Positions 45,729 through 50,463 of a stretch of 50,463 nucleotides of DNA are shown here, piece after piece. Origin of the DNA: a virus; the IMG/VR virus record IMGVR_UViG_3300038548_000551, positions 1 to 50,463 of that record; one strand, written 5' to 3'. Below the pieces are notes generated by a model that saw only the letters and a program-made list of their open reading frames with translations, had not been told where the DNA came from and did not search any database. The translations under genes were made by a program, and so were the position numbers. The number at the start of each line of letters is the position of its first letter. Position 1 is the stretch's first letter.

Positions 45729-45757
45729 AATTTACAGCCGCGGGCCTCTCGTGTCAA
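45729..45757 (-). promoter_or_regulatory. Promoter P3 (leftward)
   Basis: On the minus strand: -35 TTGACA at 45757-45752, a 17-base spacer, -10 TAAATT at 45734-45729, a near-consensus sigma70 promoter. The spacer starts CGAGAGG, like half of the P1/P2 operator, and ends with the CCGCGGCTG block of P4. It may answer to both controls. Confidence 0.8.
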
Positions 45758-46101
45758 GTGGTGGGTTTCCCCAGGTGGCTCGGGCCGTCCGGCATGAGGC
45801 TCGTGAATTTGTCGTCCGGGTATCGGTCCCGCGGGCCCAGCCAGTCCAGGGCCTTGCCAGTGTTCACGCCCTCGGCTGGCCTCCAGGTGTCCCAGCTCTC
45901 GAGCTTGAGGGTTCTCCGGTCAAACATCTCGGTGGTGATCCGGATGTCCGCGGTGCCCGCCAGGATCCAGAAGCTGATCCGGGTGATCGAGGCGAGCTGC
46001 TCGCCCCGGTTGTCGGTGCGCCACATGCACCGGGCGTCGGCCTTCATCAAGGCGTCCCAGAGAAACGTGTTGGTGGCACTCATGTCCGGTAGGGGTCTCA
46101 T
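45754..46101 (-). CDS. Hypothetical protein, 115 aa
   Basis: ATG at 46101 overlaps the previous stop; an ATG at 46083 is an alternative. Visible segments: FLWDALMKADARCMWRTDNRGEQLASITRISFWIL, IRITTEMFDRRTLKLESWDTWRP. A mixed alpha/beta protein with several Trp. Its 3' end overlaps the -35 of P3. Confidence 0.55.
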   Translation of the reverse strand: MRPLPDMSATNTFLWDALMKADARCMWRTDNRGEQLASITRISFWILAGTADIRITTEMFDRRTLKLESWDTWRPAEGVNTGKALDWLGPRDRYPDDKFTSLMPDGPSHLGKPTT

Positions 46102-46892
46102 GCGGCCTCCTGTTTTGGGGTGATGGGCCCGCCGGCGGCGAGCCAGGTCTCGAGCTCGGGATCCAGCTGGCCGGTCAACACCGTCCAGGCCCGGGCGTAG
46201 CGGATGAATCGAGCGTCCGTCCAGAGGATGAACGCGGAGTCGGCGGAGTCACAGCCGGCAGCGATCGCGGCGGCCAGCTTGCGCGGGGTAGAGGCCCGGC
46301 CGTAGTGGCTGGGCTTGCCGGCGGCGTGGGCGACGGCGGTCATGGCCGGGCCGTGCTCGAGCTTGAAGTCATCGGATCCGCCCAGGAACACGCCATCGAA
46401 GTAGTCGAGGACGGTGGTGGGGCGGCCGGTGAAGACGTCTAGCTGTAGTGGGTCCATGGACTCGAAGTGGAGGCCAGCGGGCTCCTCGAGGGTGGCGGCG
46501 GTCATGCCGTCCTGGACGGCCAGGTACCAGCGCCAGCCAGGGAATCGGTCCCGGAGCTCGGTGATCGCGGCCAGCGATTCGTCCAGGCTCTCCGGATCCA
46601 TGGGGAGGTCCGGGGTGACGGCGAACAGCGGGGTGTGGCCGGCCCGGTAGGTCTTCTCCCAGCGGGCGACCATGCGGGCGTGGTTGGGGACCTCCCAGCA
46701 GGGCTGGAGGGTCTCGTCGGCGTACTCCCGGTTGACCCGGTTGGTCTCGCGGAAGGCGGCGTTGTCGTAGATCCAGGGCTCGTCGGGGTAGGGGCGGACG
46801 GGCCGTTCGATGTAGCACCGGCCCCAGCCGAGGCGAGCGATGCGCTCCTCGCGTCGGCCGGAGAATTCGCCGGTCACGATGGTGATGGTCAC
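46098..46892 (-). CDS. TGT/DpdA-like transglycosylase candidate (7-deazaguanine DNA modification)
   Basis: A 264-residue protein, GTG at 46892. In order: EPWIYDNAAFRETN, TPLFAVTPDLPMDPES, WYLAVQDGMT, FDGVFLGGSDDFKLEHG and SHYGRASTPRKLAAAIAAGCDSADSA. This (D)N.AF / FAV.PD / VQDGM / F(I/L)GG....K / H.GR..(T/S)..(R/K)L..A...GCDS.D order follows the tRNA-guanine transglycosylase barrel as used by phage DpdA-like proteins. DpdA exchanges guanine in DNA for a 7-deazaguanine and so blocks restriction. No preQ0-synthesis genes are present; the base would come from the host. Confidence 0.65.
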   Translation of the reverse strand: MTITIVTGEFSGRREERIARLGWGRCYIERPVRPYPDEPWIYDNAAFRETNRVNREYADETLQPCWEVPNHARMVARWEKTYRAGHTPLFAVTPDLPMDPESLDESLAAITELRDRFPGWRWYLAVQDGMTAATLEEPAGLHFESMDPLQLDVFTGRPTTVLDYFDGVFLGGSDDFKLEHGPAMTAVAHAAGKPSHYGRASTPRKLAAAIAAGCDSADSAFILWTDARFIRYARAWTVLTGQLDPELETWLAAGGPITPKQEAA

Positions 46893-47077
46893 CGGCCGAT
46901 CCAGGGCGAAGCGGCCCAGACCTCGACACCAGCCGGGAGCCGATCGACTCCCTCGAAGTCCCGGGCCCAGGCCCGCGCAGCCTCCTCGCTCTCGGCCTCG
47001 ATCGGTCCGAGGGCGTAGGCGTCGGCGGGGAATTTCACGTACCAGCGCTTGGGGAATGTCACGGACATGGTGGTCAT
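46889..47077 (-). CDS. Hypothetical protein, 62 aa
   Basis: ATG at 47077. MTTMSVTFPKRWYVKFPADAYALGPIEAESEEAARAWARDFEGVDRLPAGVEVWAA is typical of small phage proteins with one beta-hairpin and a helix (ESEEAARAWARDF). Directly upstream of and coupled to the TGT-like gene. Confidence 0.55.
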   Translation of the reverse strand: MTTMSVTFPKRWYVKFPADAYALGPIEAESEEAARAWARDFEGVDRLPAGVEVWAASPWIGR

Positions 47078-47310
47078 GGGGTCTCCTCTCGCTTCCCGGT
47101 TTTACACAGCCGCCAATGGATCATGCCGGGCTCACGCCCACACTCAGAACACTCGCGGAGCTCGCGGAGCTCACGGTCCAGGTCTCGGCGCTCCATCTCG
47201 GCCTCGAGGTAGGACTCGATCTCCTCCCGCTCCTCCGGGGTGTCGCCGGTGATGTAGGCGGCCACCTTGTGGAGCGGTGCGTCGCGGAGCCAGCGATCGC
47301 GGGCGGTCAC
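47074..47310 (-). CDS. Charged helical protein with Cys motif, 78 aa
   Basis: GTG at 47310 overlaps the previous stop. DAPLHKVAAYITGDTPEEREEIESYLEAEMERRDLDRELRELRECSECGREPG: a long acidic/basic helix, then CSECG and a later Cys (HWRLCKTG) that may bind a metal. No family was recognised. Confidence 0.55.
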   Translation of the reverse strand: MTARDRWLRDAPLHKVAAYITGDTPEEREEIESYLEAEMERRDLDRELRELRECSECGREPGMIHWRLCKTGKREETP

Positions 47311-47588
47311 ATGCCCTCGCCGGTTTTGTACATCCAGGCGAGCTCCTCGGCGGCGGCGTAGGCCTCGCCGAAGGTCTCGCGGTTGAATTTCTCCCGTTCG
47401 TAGTCGGCGACACCGGCGGCGTACTCGGTCTCCTCCCAGCCGAGCTCACGAGGAGCGGCCGGCGCCGGATCCGGGCAGCGGGTGTGCCGGCTGGGCTCGC
47501 CGCGGGCCCAGTAGATCCGGTCCCCGATCTCGATTCGCTCGCCGCAGCTGTCGCATTGGCCAGCGTACTTGGCGGTGATGGCTCGCAT
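47307..47588 (-). CDS. Zinc-ribbon protein, 93 aa
   Basis: ATG at 47588. ITAKYAGQCDSCGERIEIGDRIYWARGEPSRHTRCPD has CxxCG..I..G..I.W......H..C, a widespread zinc-binding segment of phage and actinobacterial proteins, often linked to DNA-binding. The rest is acidic and helical (YEREKFNRETFGEAYAAAEELAWMY). Confidence 0.65.
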   Translation of the reverse strand: MRAITAKYAGQCDSCGERIEIGDRIYWARGEPSRHTRCPDPAPAAPRELGWEETEYAAGVADYEREKFNRETFGEAYAAAEELAWMYKTGEGM

Positions 47589-47830
47589 CAGATGGCTCCT
47601 TTCATGGCGGCGGTGACGTCGGCCCCGTCGACCTCGTGAATCGTGACGGTGCCGCCCCAGCGGGTGCTCTTGGTCACCTGCCGGCGGGCGTTGACCAGGT
47701 TGCCGTGCCAGGTGGCGTGGGCGGTGTCGCCCGAGCCGTGGACCACGACGTGGGTGTAGTCGTGGTCGGTCCGCCGGGTGAAGATCCCGGCGGGGGTGGT
47801 GGCGGTGAGCTTGCGGATCCGGTTGGCCAT
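47588..47830 (-). CDS. Hypothetical protein, 80 aa
   Basis: ATG at 47830. A compact beta-rich basic protein (TPAGIFTRRTDHDYTHVVVHGSG, ATWHGNLVNARRQVTKS, GGTVTIHEVDGADV). One base shared with the next gene's stop. Similar small proteins of unknown role occur in phage early regions. Confidence 0.5.
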   Translation of the reverse strand: MANRIRKLTATTPAGIFTRRTDHDYTHVVVHGSGDTAHATWHGNLVNARRQVTKSTRWGGTVTIHEVDGADVTAAMKGAI

Positions 47831-47832
47831 GG

Positions 47833-48099
47833 TCAGCCCTCCCCGCGCAGGGCGGCGGCCAGGGTGATGACCTCCGCGTTGTCGGTGTACTCGGTGGGGA
47901 AATCGAGCGAGCTCGAGGTGAAGATGGCGATGCCGACCGTCCGCTTGGCCTCGCCGAGCTCGGTGGCCAGGCGGCCCTCGAGGTGATCGAGGGCGCCTTC
48001 GGAGTCGATGACCACCGCGCGCTCGGTGTCCTCGCGGTCGCGGTAGCGGGCGACGATCAAGCCGTCCTCGATGGTCAGGAAGATGGTGCCGATTCTCAT
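47833..48099 (-). CDS. Hypothetical protein, 88 aa
   Basis: ATG at 48099 after GAAGGAGCGCTAACCCC. The product is acidic, alpha/beta: IGTIFLTIEDGLIVARYRDREDTERAVVIDSEGALDHLEGRLATELGEAKR. No family was recognised. Confidence 0.5.
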   Translation of the reverse strand: MRIGTIFLTIEDGLIVARYRDREDTERAVVIDSEGALDHLEGRLATELGEAKRTVGIAIFTSSSLDFPTEYTDNAEVITLAAALRGEG

Positions 48100-48103
48100 G
48101 GGG

Positions 48104-48403
48104 TTAGCGCTCCTTCCGGGTTTCGGCCCAGGTGGGCCGGTTGGGGGGCTCATCAGTGGGGCGGGCCTCGGAGTGAGTCGGGACGTACCAGCGCATCAGC
48201 CGGTCGCGGCCCTCGATCTCCGCGGATCTCTTGTCCGGCCAGACCAAGCCGTTGGTGGCCCAGCTGGACCCGATCAAGTACCAGGTCTTCCAGCCCGAGG
48301 GCTCGCCGCAGGCCTCGCAGAGGGTGTCGGCGACGGCGGCCCGTTCTTCGGTGATGTGGGTTCCGCAGCTCGAGCAGGGAATGGTGGGGGAGGAGGTGGT
48401 CAT
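48104..48403 (-). CDS. Zinc-ribbon protein, 99 aa, first gene after promoter P2
   Basis: ATG at 48403 directly after GAAGGAGCGCTAAC. TIPCSSCGTHITEERAAVADTLCEACGEPSG has two Cys pairs about 21 residues apart. The C-terminal half is basic with a WPDKRSAEIEGRDRLMRWYVP segment. P2 lies 33-61 bases upstream. Confidence 0.6.
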   Translation of the reverse strand: MTTSSPTIPCSSCGTHITEERAAVADTLCEACGEPSGWKTWYLIGSSWATNGLVWPDKRSAEIEGRDRLMRWYVPTHSEARPTDEPPNRPTWAETRKER

Positions 48404-48435
48404 GTTAGCGCTCCTTCGGTTGGGGTCACAACACC

Positions 48436-48464
48436 AATCTAAACCCGAGACCGTCTCGTGTCAA
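48436..48464 (-). promoter_or_regulatory. Promoter P2 (leftward) with palindromic operator in spacer
   Basis: Minus strand: -35 TTGACA at 48464-48459, 17-base spacer, -10 TAGATT at 48441-48436. The palindrome CGAGAC-N-GTCTCG fills 48446-48458 between the two boxes; a bound protein there would block RNA polymerase. The same palindrome is in P1. Confidence 0.8.
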
Positions 48465-48468
48465 GGGG

Positions 48469-48705
48469 TCACCAGGGACCAATGACGTCGGCCCGGTCCA
48501 GGAGGGCCTCGAGGTCCTTCCGGTCAACCCCGATCGTGGCGAGCCGGATGTCGGCCGATTCGGCGTGGTCGTAGTCGACCGAGATGGCGTTGACCTCGTT
48601 CACCTCGGGCAGGGCGTTGAGGGAATCGAGGGCGTTGTCCAGGTCGCCATCGTGCTCGATCTCGTAGATCGTGAGCAGGTAGGTCCGGACGGGGCGGTCG
48701 ATCAT
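48469..48705 (-). CDS. Hypothetical protein, 78 aa
   Basis: ATG at 48705 with AAAGGAGAAACG upstream. It is acidic with beta-alpha order: VRTYLLTIYEIEHDGDLDNALDSLNALPEVNEVNAISVDYDHAESADIRLATIGVDRKDLEALL. The fold would be a small ferredoxin-like sandwich. No family was recognised. Confidence 0.5.
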   Translation of the reverse strand: MIDRPVRTYLLTIYEIEHDGDLDNALDSLNALPEVNEVNAISVDYDHAESADIRLATIGVDRKDLEALLDRADVIGPW

Positions 48706-48992
48706 CGTTTCTCCTTTCCCTGGAGCTCATCGGCGATCGAGAATTCCTCGAGGCCGTCCAGCCGGCGAATGTGGTTGAGGGCACCTTCCCAGCGCATGGC
48801 CTCATCCCAGGCCTCTCGGCCTTCCTGGCTGGCGGCCATCCTGTCGGTGTGCTTGTGGTTGCTGTCCCGGGCGTACTCCGCCAGCCAGACGTAGCGCCGG
48901 TAGAAGTCCAGGACGGTCAGGCCCATCGCGTCGAGCACCGCCTTGCGGCTGGCGTTCTGGCGAAGGGTGCGGATCCTGCTGGGCACATGCAT
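48702..48992 (-). CDS. Hypothetical helical protein, 96 aa
   Basis: ATG at 48992 with AAAGGAGGC nine bases upstream, which selects this start. VPSRIRTLRQNASRKAVLDAMGLTVLDFYRRYVWLAEYARDSN: a basic helical start with an HTH-like first part, then a second helical part. No family was recognised. Confidence 0.55.
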   Translation of the reverse strand: MHVPSRIRTLRQNASRKAVLDAMGLTVLDFYRRYVWLAEYARDSNHKHTDRMAASQEGREAWDEAMRWEGALNHIRRLDGLEEFSIADELQGKEKR

Positions 48993-48994
48993 GG

Positions 48995-49315
48995 TCAAGC
49001 CTCCTTTACGTGAGTGGAGTACCACCGCCGGCGGACACACACCTTCCGGCGGGAGTGGCGTTTGCAGCGTTCCATGGCCTTGGTCACGCGGCTCCAGACG
49101 CGGCCGGCGCGCTCGAGGCGCCGCAGGGCGTTGGAAACCTGGCGGACCAGGTCTTTGGTGGGGGTGAGTGGGCGGCCGTAGGGATCCCGGCCGGTGAGGT
49201 GGCTGGCCACAGTCCAGGGCGTCGTCTCCGAGACGTCATAGCCCATGGCGCCGGCCGCAGCCCGCTCCCGGACGCCAACCAGCGCCCGGGCAACGGTCTC
49301 AGTGGTGACGGTCAT
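48995..49315 (-). CDS. Basic winged-helix-like protein, 106 aa
   Basis: ATG at 49315 overlaps the previous stop. PWTVASHLTGRDPYGRPLTPTKDLVRQVSNALRRLERAGRVWSRVTK looks like a winged helix with a helix pair and wing, and the C-terminus is very basic (KAMERCKRHSRRKVCVRRRW). Likely DNA-binding; target unknown. Confidence 0.55.
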   Translation of the reverse strand: MTVTTETVARALVGVRERAAAGAMGYDVSETTPWTVASHLTGRDPYGRPLTPTKDLVRQVSNALRRLERAGRVWSRVTKAMERCKRHSRRKVCVRRRWYSTHVKEA

Positions 49316-49563
49316 TTGTCACCGGTGATGGCCTTGAGCTCCGCCTTGATCCGGCGAGCATCCTCGCCCCGGAACGTGTTGGCGTTGGCCATGAAGTAGC
49401 GGACCACCGAGACTCCGGAATCGTAGCCGTAGTTGTCGGTGATTTTGTCGAGGCTGAACATGGCCTCGAGGTACGGCACCGCACCGAAATTGACCTTTTT
49501 CCAGGTCCGGGCGATGTCCCTGGCGATCTCGTAGATCGGCCGGGGAGTGGTGGTGGTGGTCAT
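49312..49563 (-). CDS. Conserved small phage protein, 83 aa
   Basis: ATG at 49563 with GGAAGGAGCGCC upstream. IYEIARDIARTWKKVNFGAVPYLEAMFSLDKITDNYGYDSGVSVVRYFMANANTFRGEDARRIKAELKA follows a layout (Y.IA..I...W......PYL.AM..L..I.DNYGYDS...VV.YFL.NA..(F/W)RG..AR.IK.EL) common to a phage/plasmid family of unknown function. Confidence 0.65.
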   Translation of the reverse strand: MTTTTTPRPIYEIARDIARTWKKVNFGAVPYLEAMFSLDKITDNYGYDSGVSVVRYFMANANTFRGEDARRIKAELKAITGDK

Positions 49564-49736
49564 GGCGCTCCTTCCGTGGTGGTGGGTGTCGCCGCCCGGA
49601 TGGCGGCGAACAGTGTGTCGAAGACCTTGCCGGCCTCGAGCCAGATCCAGCGCTCGAGCCCAGCGCGGTAGAGGGAGACCGAGCCATCGGCGGAGCGGAA
49701 TCCGCCGGCGACCCGAGTCAGGTGGAGGGCAGTCAC
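49560..49736 (-). CDS. Short protein, 58 aa
   Basis: GTG at 49736 overlaps the previous stop, and its TGA overlaps the next ATG (ATGA). ALHLTRVAGGFRSADGSVSLYRAGLERWIWLEAGKVFDTLFAAIRAATP is a plausible alpha/beta fold with ordinary codon use. Both overlaps support it. No family was recognised. Confidence 0.55.
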   Translation of the reverse strand: MTALHLTRVAGGFRSADGSVSLYRAGLERWIWLEAGKVFDTLFAAIRAATPTTTEGAP

Positions 49737-49903
49737 GCTGCAATCCCGCGGTAGAGGTTGTCGAGGAGAGTGGCGAGCTCGAAGGCGATCGCGTCGCGGT
49801 CGTAGGCGATCCCGGGCGCCTTGGTGTTGGTGAGGAGCTCCACTGCGCTGGAGAGGGTTTTGGCGGTGGCGGCGAAGTCGAGTGTCAGTTTCGAGGTGGT
49901 CAT
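49733..49903 (-). CDS. Short helical protein, 56 aa
   Basis: ATG at 49903, with AGACCTGAG as weak ribosome site; it is four bases from the overlap with the preceding stop. LDFAATAKTLSSAVELLTNTKAPGIAYDRDAIAFELATLLDNLYRGIAA is all-helical. It overlaps the next GTG. No family was recognised. Confidence 0.5.
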   Translation of the reverse strand: MTTSKLTLDFAATAKTLSSAVELLTNTKAPGIAYDRDAIAFELATLLDNLYRGIAA

Positions 49904-49904
49904 C

Positions 49905-50093
49905 TCAGGTCTCCAGGTCAGCGAGGGTCCGGCCGGCCATCCGGCGAGCGGCGGCGACCGAGTAGTCAGTGTGGCTGGTGGCGATGTTGGCGAGGGCGGT
50001 GGCGATTCTGTTCCAGCCCGCTACCGCGGCCTCGAGGGTGTCGGTGGTGGTGCCGGTGTTGGTGGGGGCGAGGGTGATTCTGAGGTCTCTCAT
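49905..50093 (-). CDS. Hypothetical protein, 62 aa, first gene of the leftward arm
   Basis: ATG at 50093 after GAAGGAGCGCTGAAG, the shared leader. LRITLAPTNTGTTTDTLEAAVAGWNRIATALANIATSHTDYSVAAARRMAGRTLADLE: beta strand, then helices rich in Ala. Promoter P1 lies just upstream. No family was recognised. Confidence 0.55.
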   Translation of the reverse strand: MRDLRITLAPTNTGTTTDTLEAAVAGWNRIATALANIATSHTDYSVAAARRMAGRTLADLET

Positions 50094-50121
50094 CTTCAGC
50101 GCTCCTTCTGTGTCTACCACC

Positions 50122-50150
50122 AACTTACACCCGAGACGGTCTCGTGTCAA
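50122..50150 (-). promoter_or_regulatory. Promoter P1 (leftward) with palindromic operator in spacer
   Basis: Minus strand: -35 TTGACA at 50150-50145, 17-base spacer, -10 TAAGTT at 50127-50122. The palindrome CGAGAC-N-GTCTCG occupies 50132-50144, exactly the spacer end. It would start the whole leftward arm and is 40 bases from the oppositely oriented rightward promoter. Confidence 0.8.
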
Positions 50151-50161
50151 GCCCCGAGATA

Positions 50162-50190
50162 TTGACGGCCTGTCTAAAGAATGGCATACT
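50162..50190 (+). promoter_or_regulatory. Rightward promoter, divergent from P1
   Basis: -35 TTGACG at 50162-50167, 17-base spacer, -10 CATACT at 50185-50190, 24 bases before the ATG at 50215. It faces the rightward arm across the circular junction. No palindrome lies in its spacer, so it may be controlled differently from P1. Confidence 0.65.
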
Positions 50191-50214
50191 GCCCGCTTGA
50201 GGAGGACCCGAGAA

Positions 50215-50463
50215 ATGACCGACGAGACCATCATTCGCGGAACGCCCAACTTCATTCGCCAGCATTGCGCCGAGCGATTCCTCGAGGCGCTGCCGGTGAT
50301 CGAGGAGATCATTCACGGCGGGATCCAGGTCGACCCGGAGGCGGCGGCGATTCTCGAGGAGCGCAAGCAGCCGGTGGTTGCCGGCCGGCTGATCGCGACG
50401 ATCGACCAGCGGCTCAGCGCCATCAAGCTGTACGCCCAGTGTGGCGTGGGTTACCGGTCGGAC
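50215..50463 (+). CDS. Hypothetical protein, 5' part of a gene split by the window ends
   Basis: First gene of the rightward arm. ATG at 50215 with GAGGAGGACC eight bases upstream. The product begins TDETIIRGTPNFIRQHCAERFLEALPVIEEIIHGG, then DPEAAAILEERKQPVVAGRLIATIDQRLSAIKLYAQCGVGYRSD, and is helical. It continues at base 183 as given under 1-353. No family was recognised. Confidence 0.8.
   Translation, partial: MTDETIIRGTPNFIRQHCAERFLEALPVIEEIIHGGIQVDPEAAAILEERKQPVVAGRLIATIDQRLSAIKLYAQCGVGYRSD
50282..50463. repeat. Terminal direct repeat, right copy
   Basis: Matches 1-182 apart from eight third-position or synonymous first-position changes in ten codons (50407-50436). This copy uses the G/C-ending codons usual in the genome. 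Confidence 0.9.

Noticed and set aside
46098-46892. Host-like tRNA queuosine enzyme
   Set aside because: The length and motif wording (YDNAAF, AVTPDLP, VQDGM) are closer to the short phage DpdA-like group than to full tRNA-guanine transglycosylases, though both share the barrel.
1-50463. tRNA genes, integrase and attachment sites
   Set aside because: No cloverleaf-like segments, recombinase motifs (Arg...HxxR...Tyr or Ser-type) or core repeats were noticed by eye; a tool-based search could still find a divergent one.

Overview
The window is essentially a complete genome of a tailed bacteriophage, about 50.3 kb and GC-rich. Its ends overlap: bases 1-182 repeat bases 50282-50463, and one small gene (start 50215) runs off the right end and is completed at 1-353. 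The map is therefore circular, or the molecule is terminally redundant, with about 50,281 unique bases. A P22-type portal, three consecutive internal-virion/ejection-type genes (the last 1,820 codons long), tail proteins without a tape measure or sheath, and a large terminase point to a short-tailed (podovirus-like) phage. The host cannot be read directly. Strong Shine-Dalgarno sequences and sigma70-type promoters fit a high-GC bacterium. No integrase, endolysin, DNA polymerase, primase or helicase was recognised.

Layout. (i) 343-5474, rightward: a tightly overlapping run of small accessory genes, many with Cys/His zinc-ribbon motifs. It includes an HNH-type nuclease, a phage metallopeptidase and two Acb2-like (anti-CBASS cyclic-nucleotide sponge) candidates. 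It ends with two tandem Tat-leader proteins whose bodies resemble the N-terminal parts of this phage's own capsid protein and terminase. (ii) 5471-9123: membrane proteins (spanin- and holin-like), the large terminase and a LuxR-type HTH protein. (iii) 9183-13517: putative virion surface/fibre proteins, including a tandem duplicate and a three-repeat protein. (iv) 13539-22774 (and 22771-23463): portal, small basic protein, scaffold-like protein, major capsid protein, decoration-like protein and head-completion candidates. (v) 23505-27898: two LamG-like receptor-module candidates, a propeller/FnIII tail protein with a G10 tract, and one more tail protein. (vi) 27911-35517: the ejection proteins. 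The giant one carries a zeta-toxin-type kinase domain and an LPD38-like polyvalent region, and a 74-codon ORF is embedded in another frame. A small membrane protein follows.

From 35514 to 50093 all genes read leftward. This early arm holds a VRR-NUC nuclease, a lambda-O-like replication protein with two iteron arrays (one in the gene, one upstream), RecT, a YqaJ/lambda-type exonuclease, a Cro/CI-type HTH protein, a 3'-5' exonuclease, and DUF932 and DUF3560 proteins. It also has a TGT/DpdA-like protein that could install 7-deazaguanine bases in DNA, and many short genes led by a recurring GAAGGAGCGC Shine-Dalgarno box. Four TTGAC(A/C)-17-TA(A/G)(A/G)TT-type promoters drive this arm. Two of them have a 13-bp palindrome (CGAGAC-N-GTCTCG) filling the spacer, which would suit repressor control. 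A divergent promoter pair at 50122-50190 separates the two arms.

How it works together: early leftward transcription supplies recombination (exonuclease and RecT), origin recognition and host-defence evasion. The rightward arm supplies more accessory genes, lysis candidates, packaging and the virion. The most unusual points are the Tat-leader copies of capsid and terminase pieces, a signal-like N-terminus on the capsid protein itself, a kinase-toxin domain in an ejected protein overprinted by a second ORF, and a 30-base stretch of purely synonymous differences between the two terminal copies. All family assignments are from reading motifs by eye; no database search was run.
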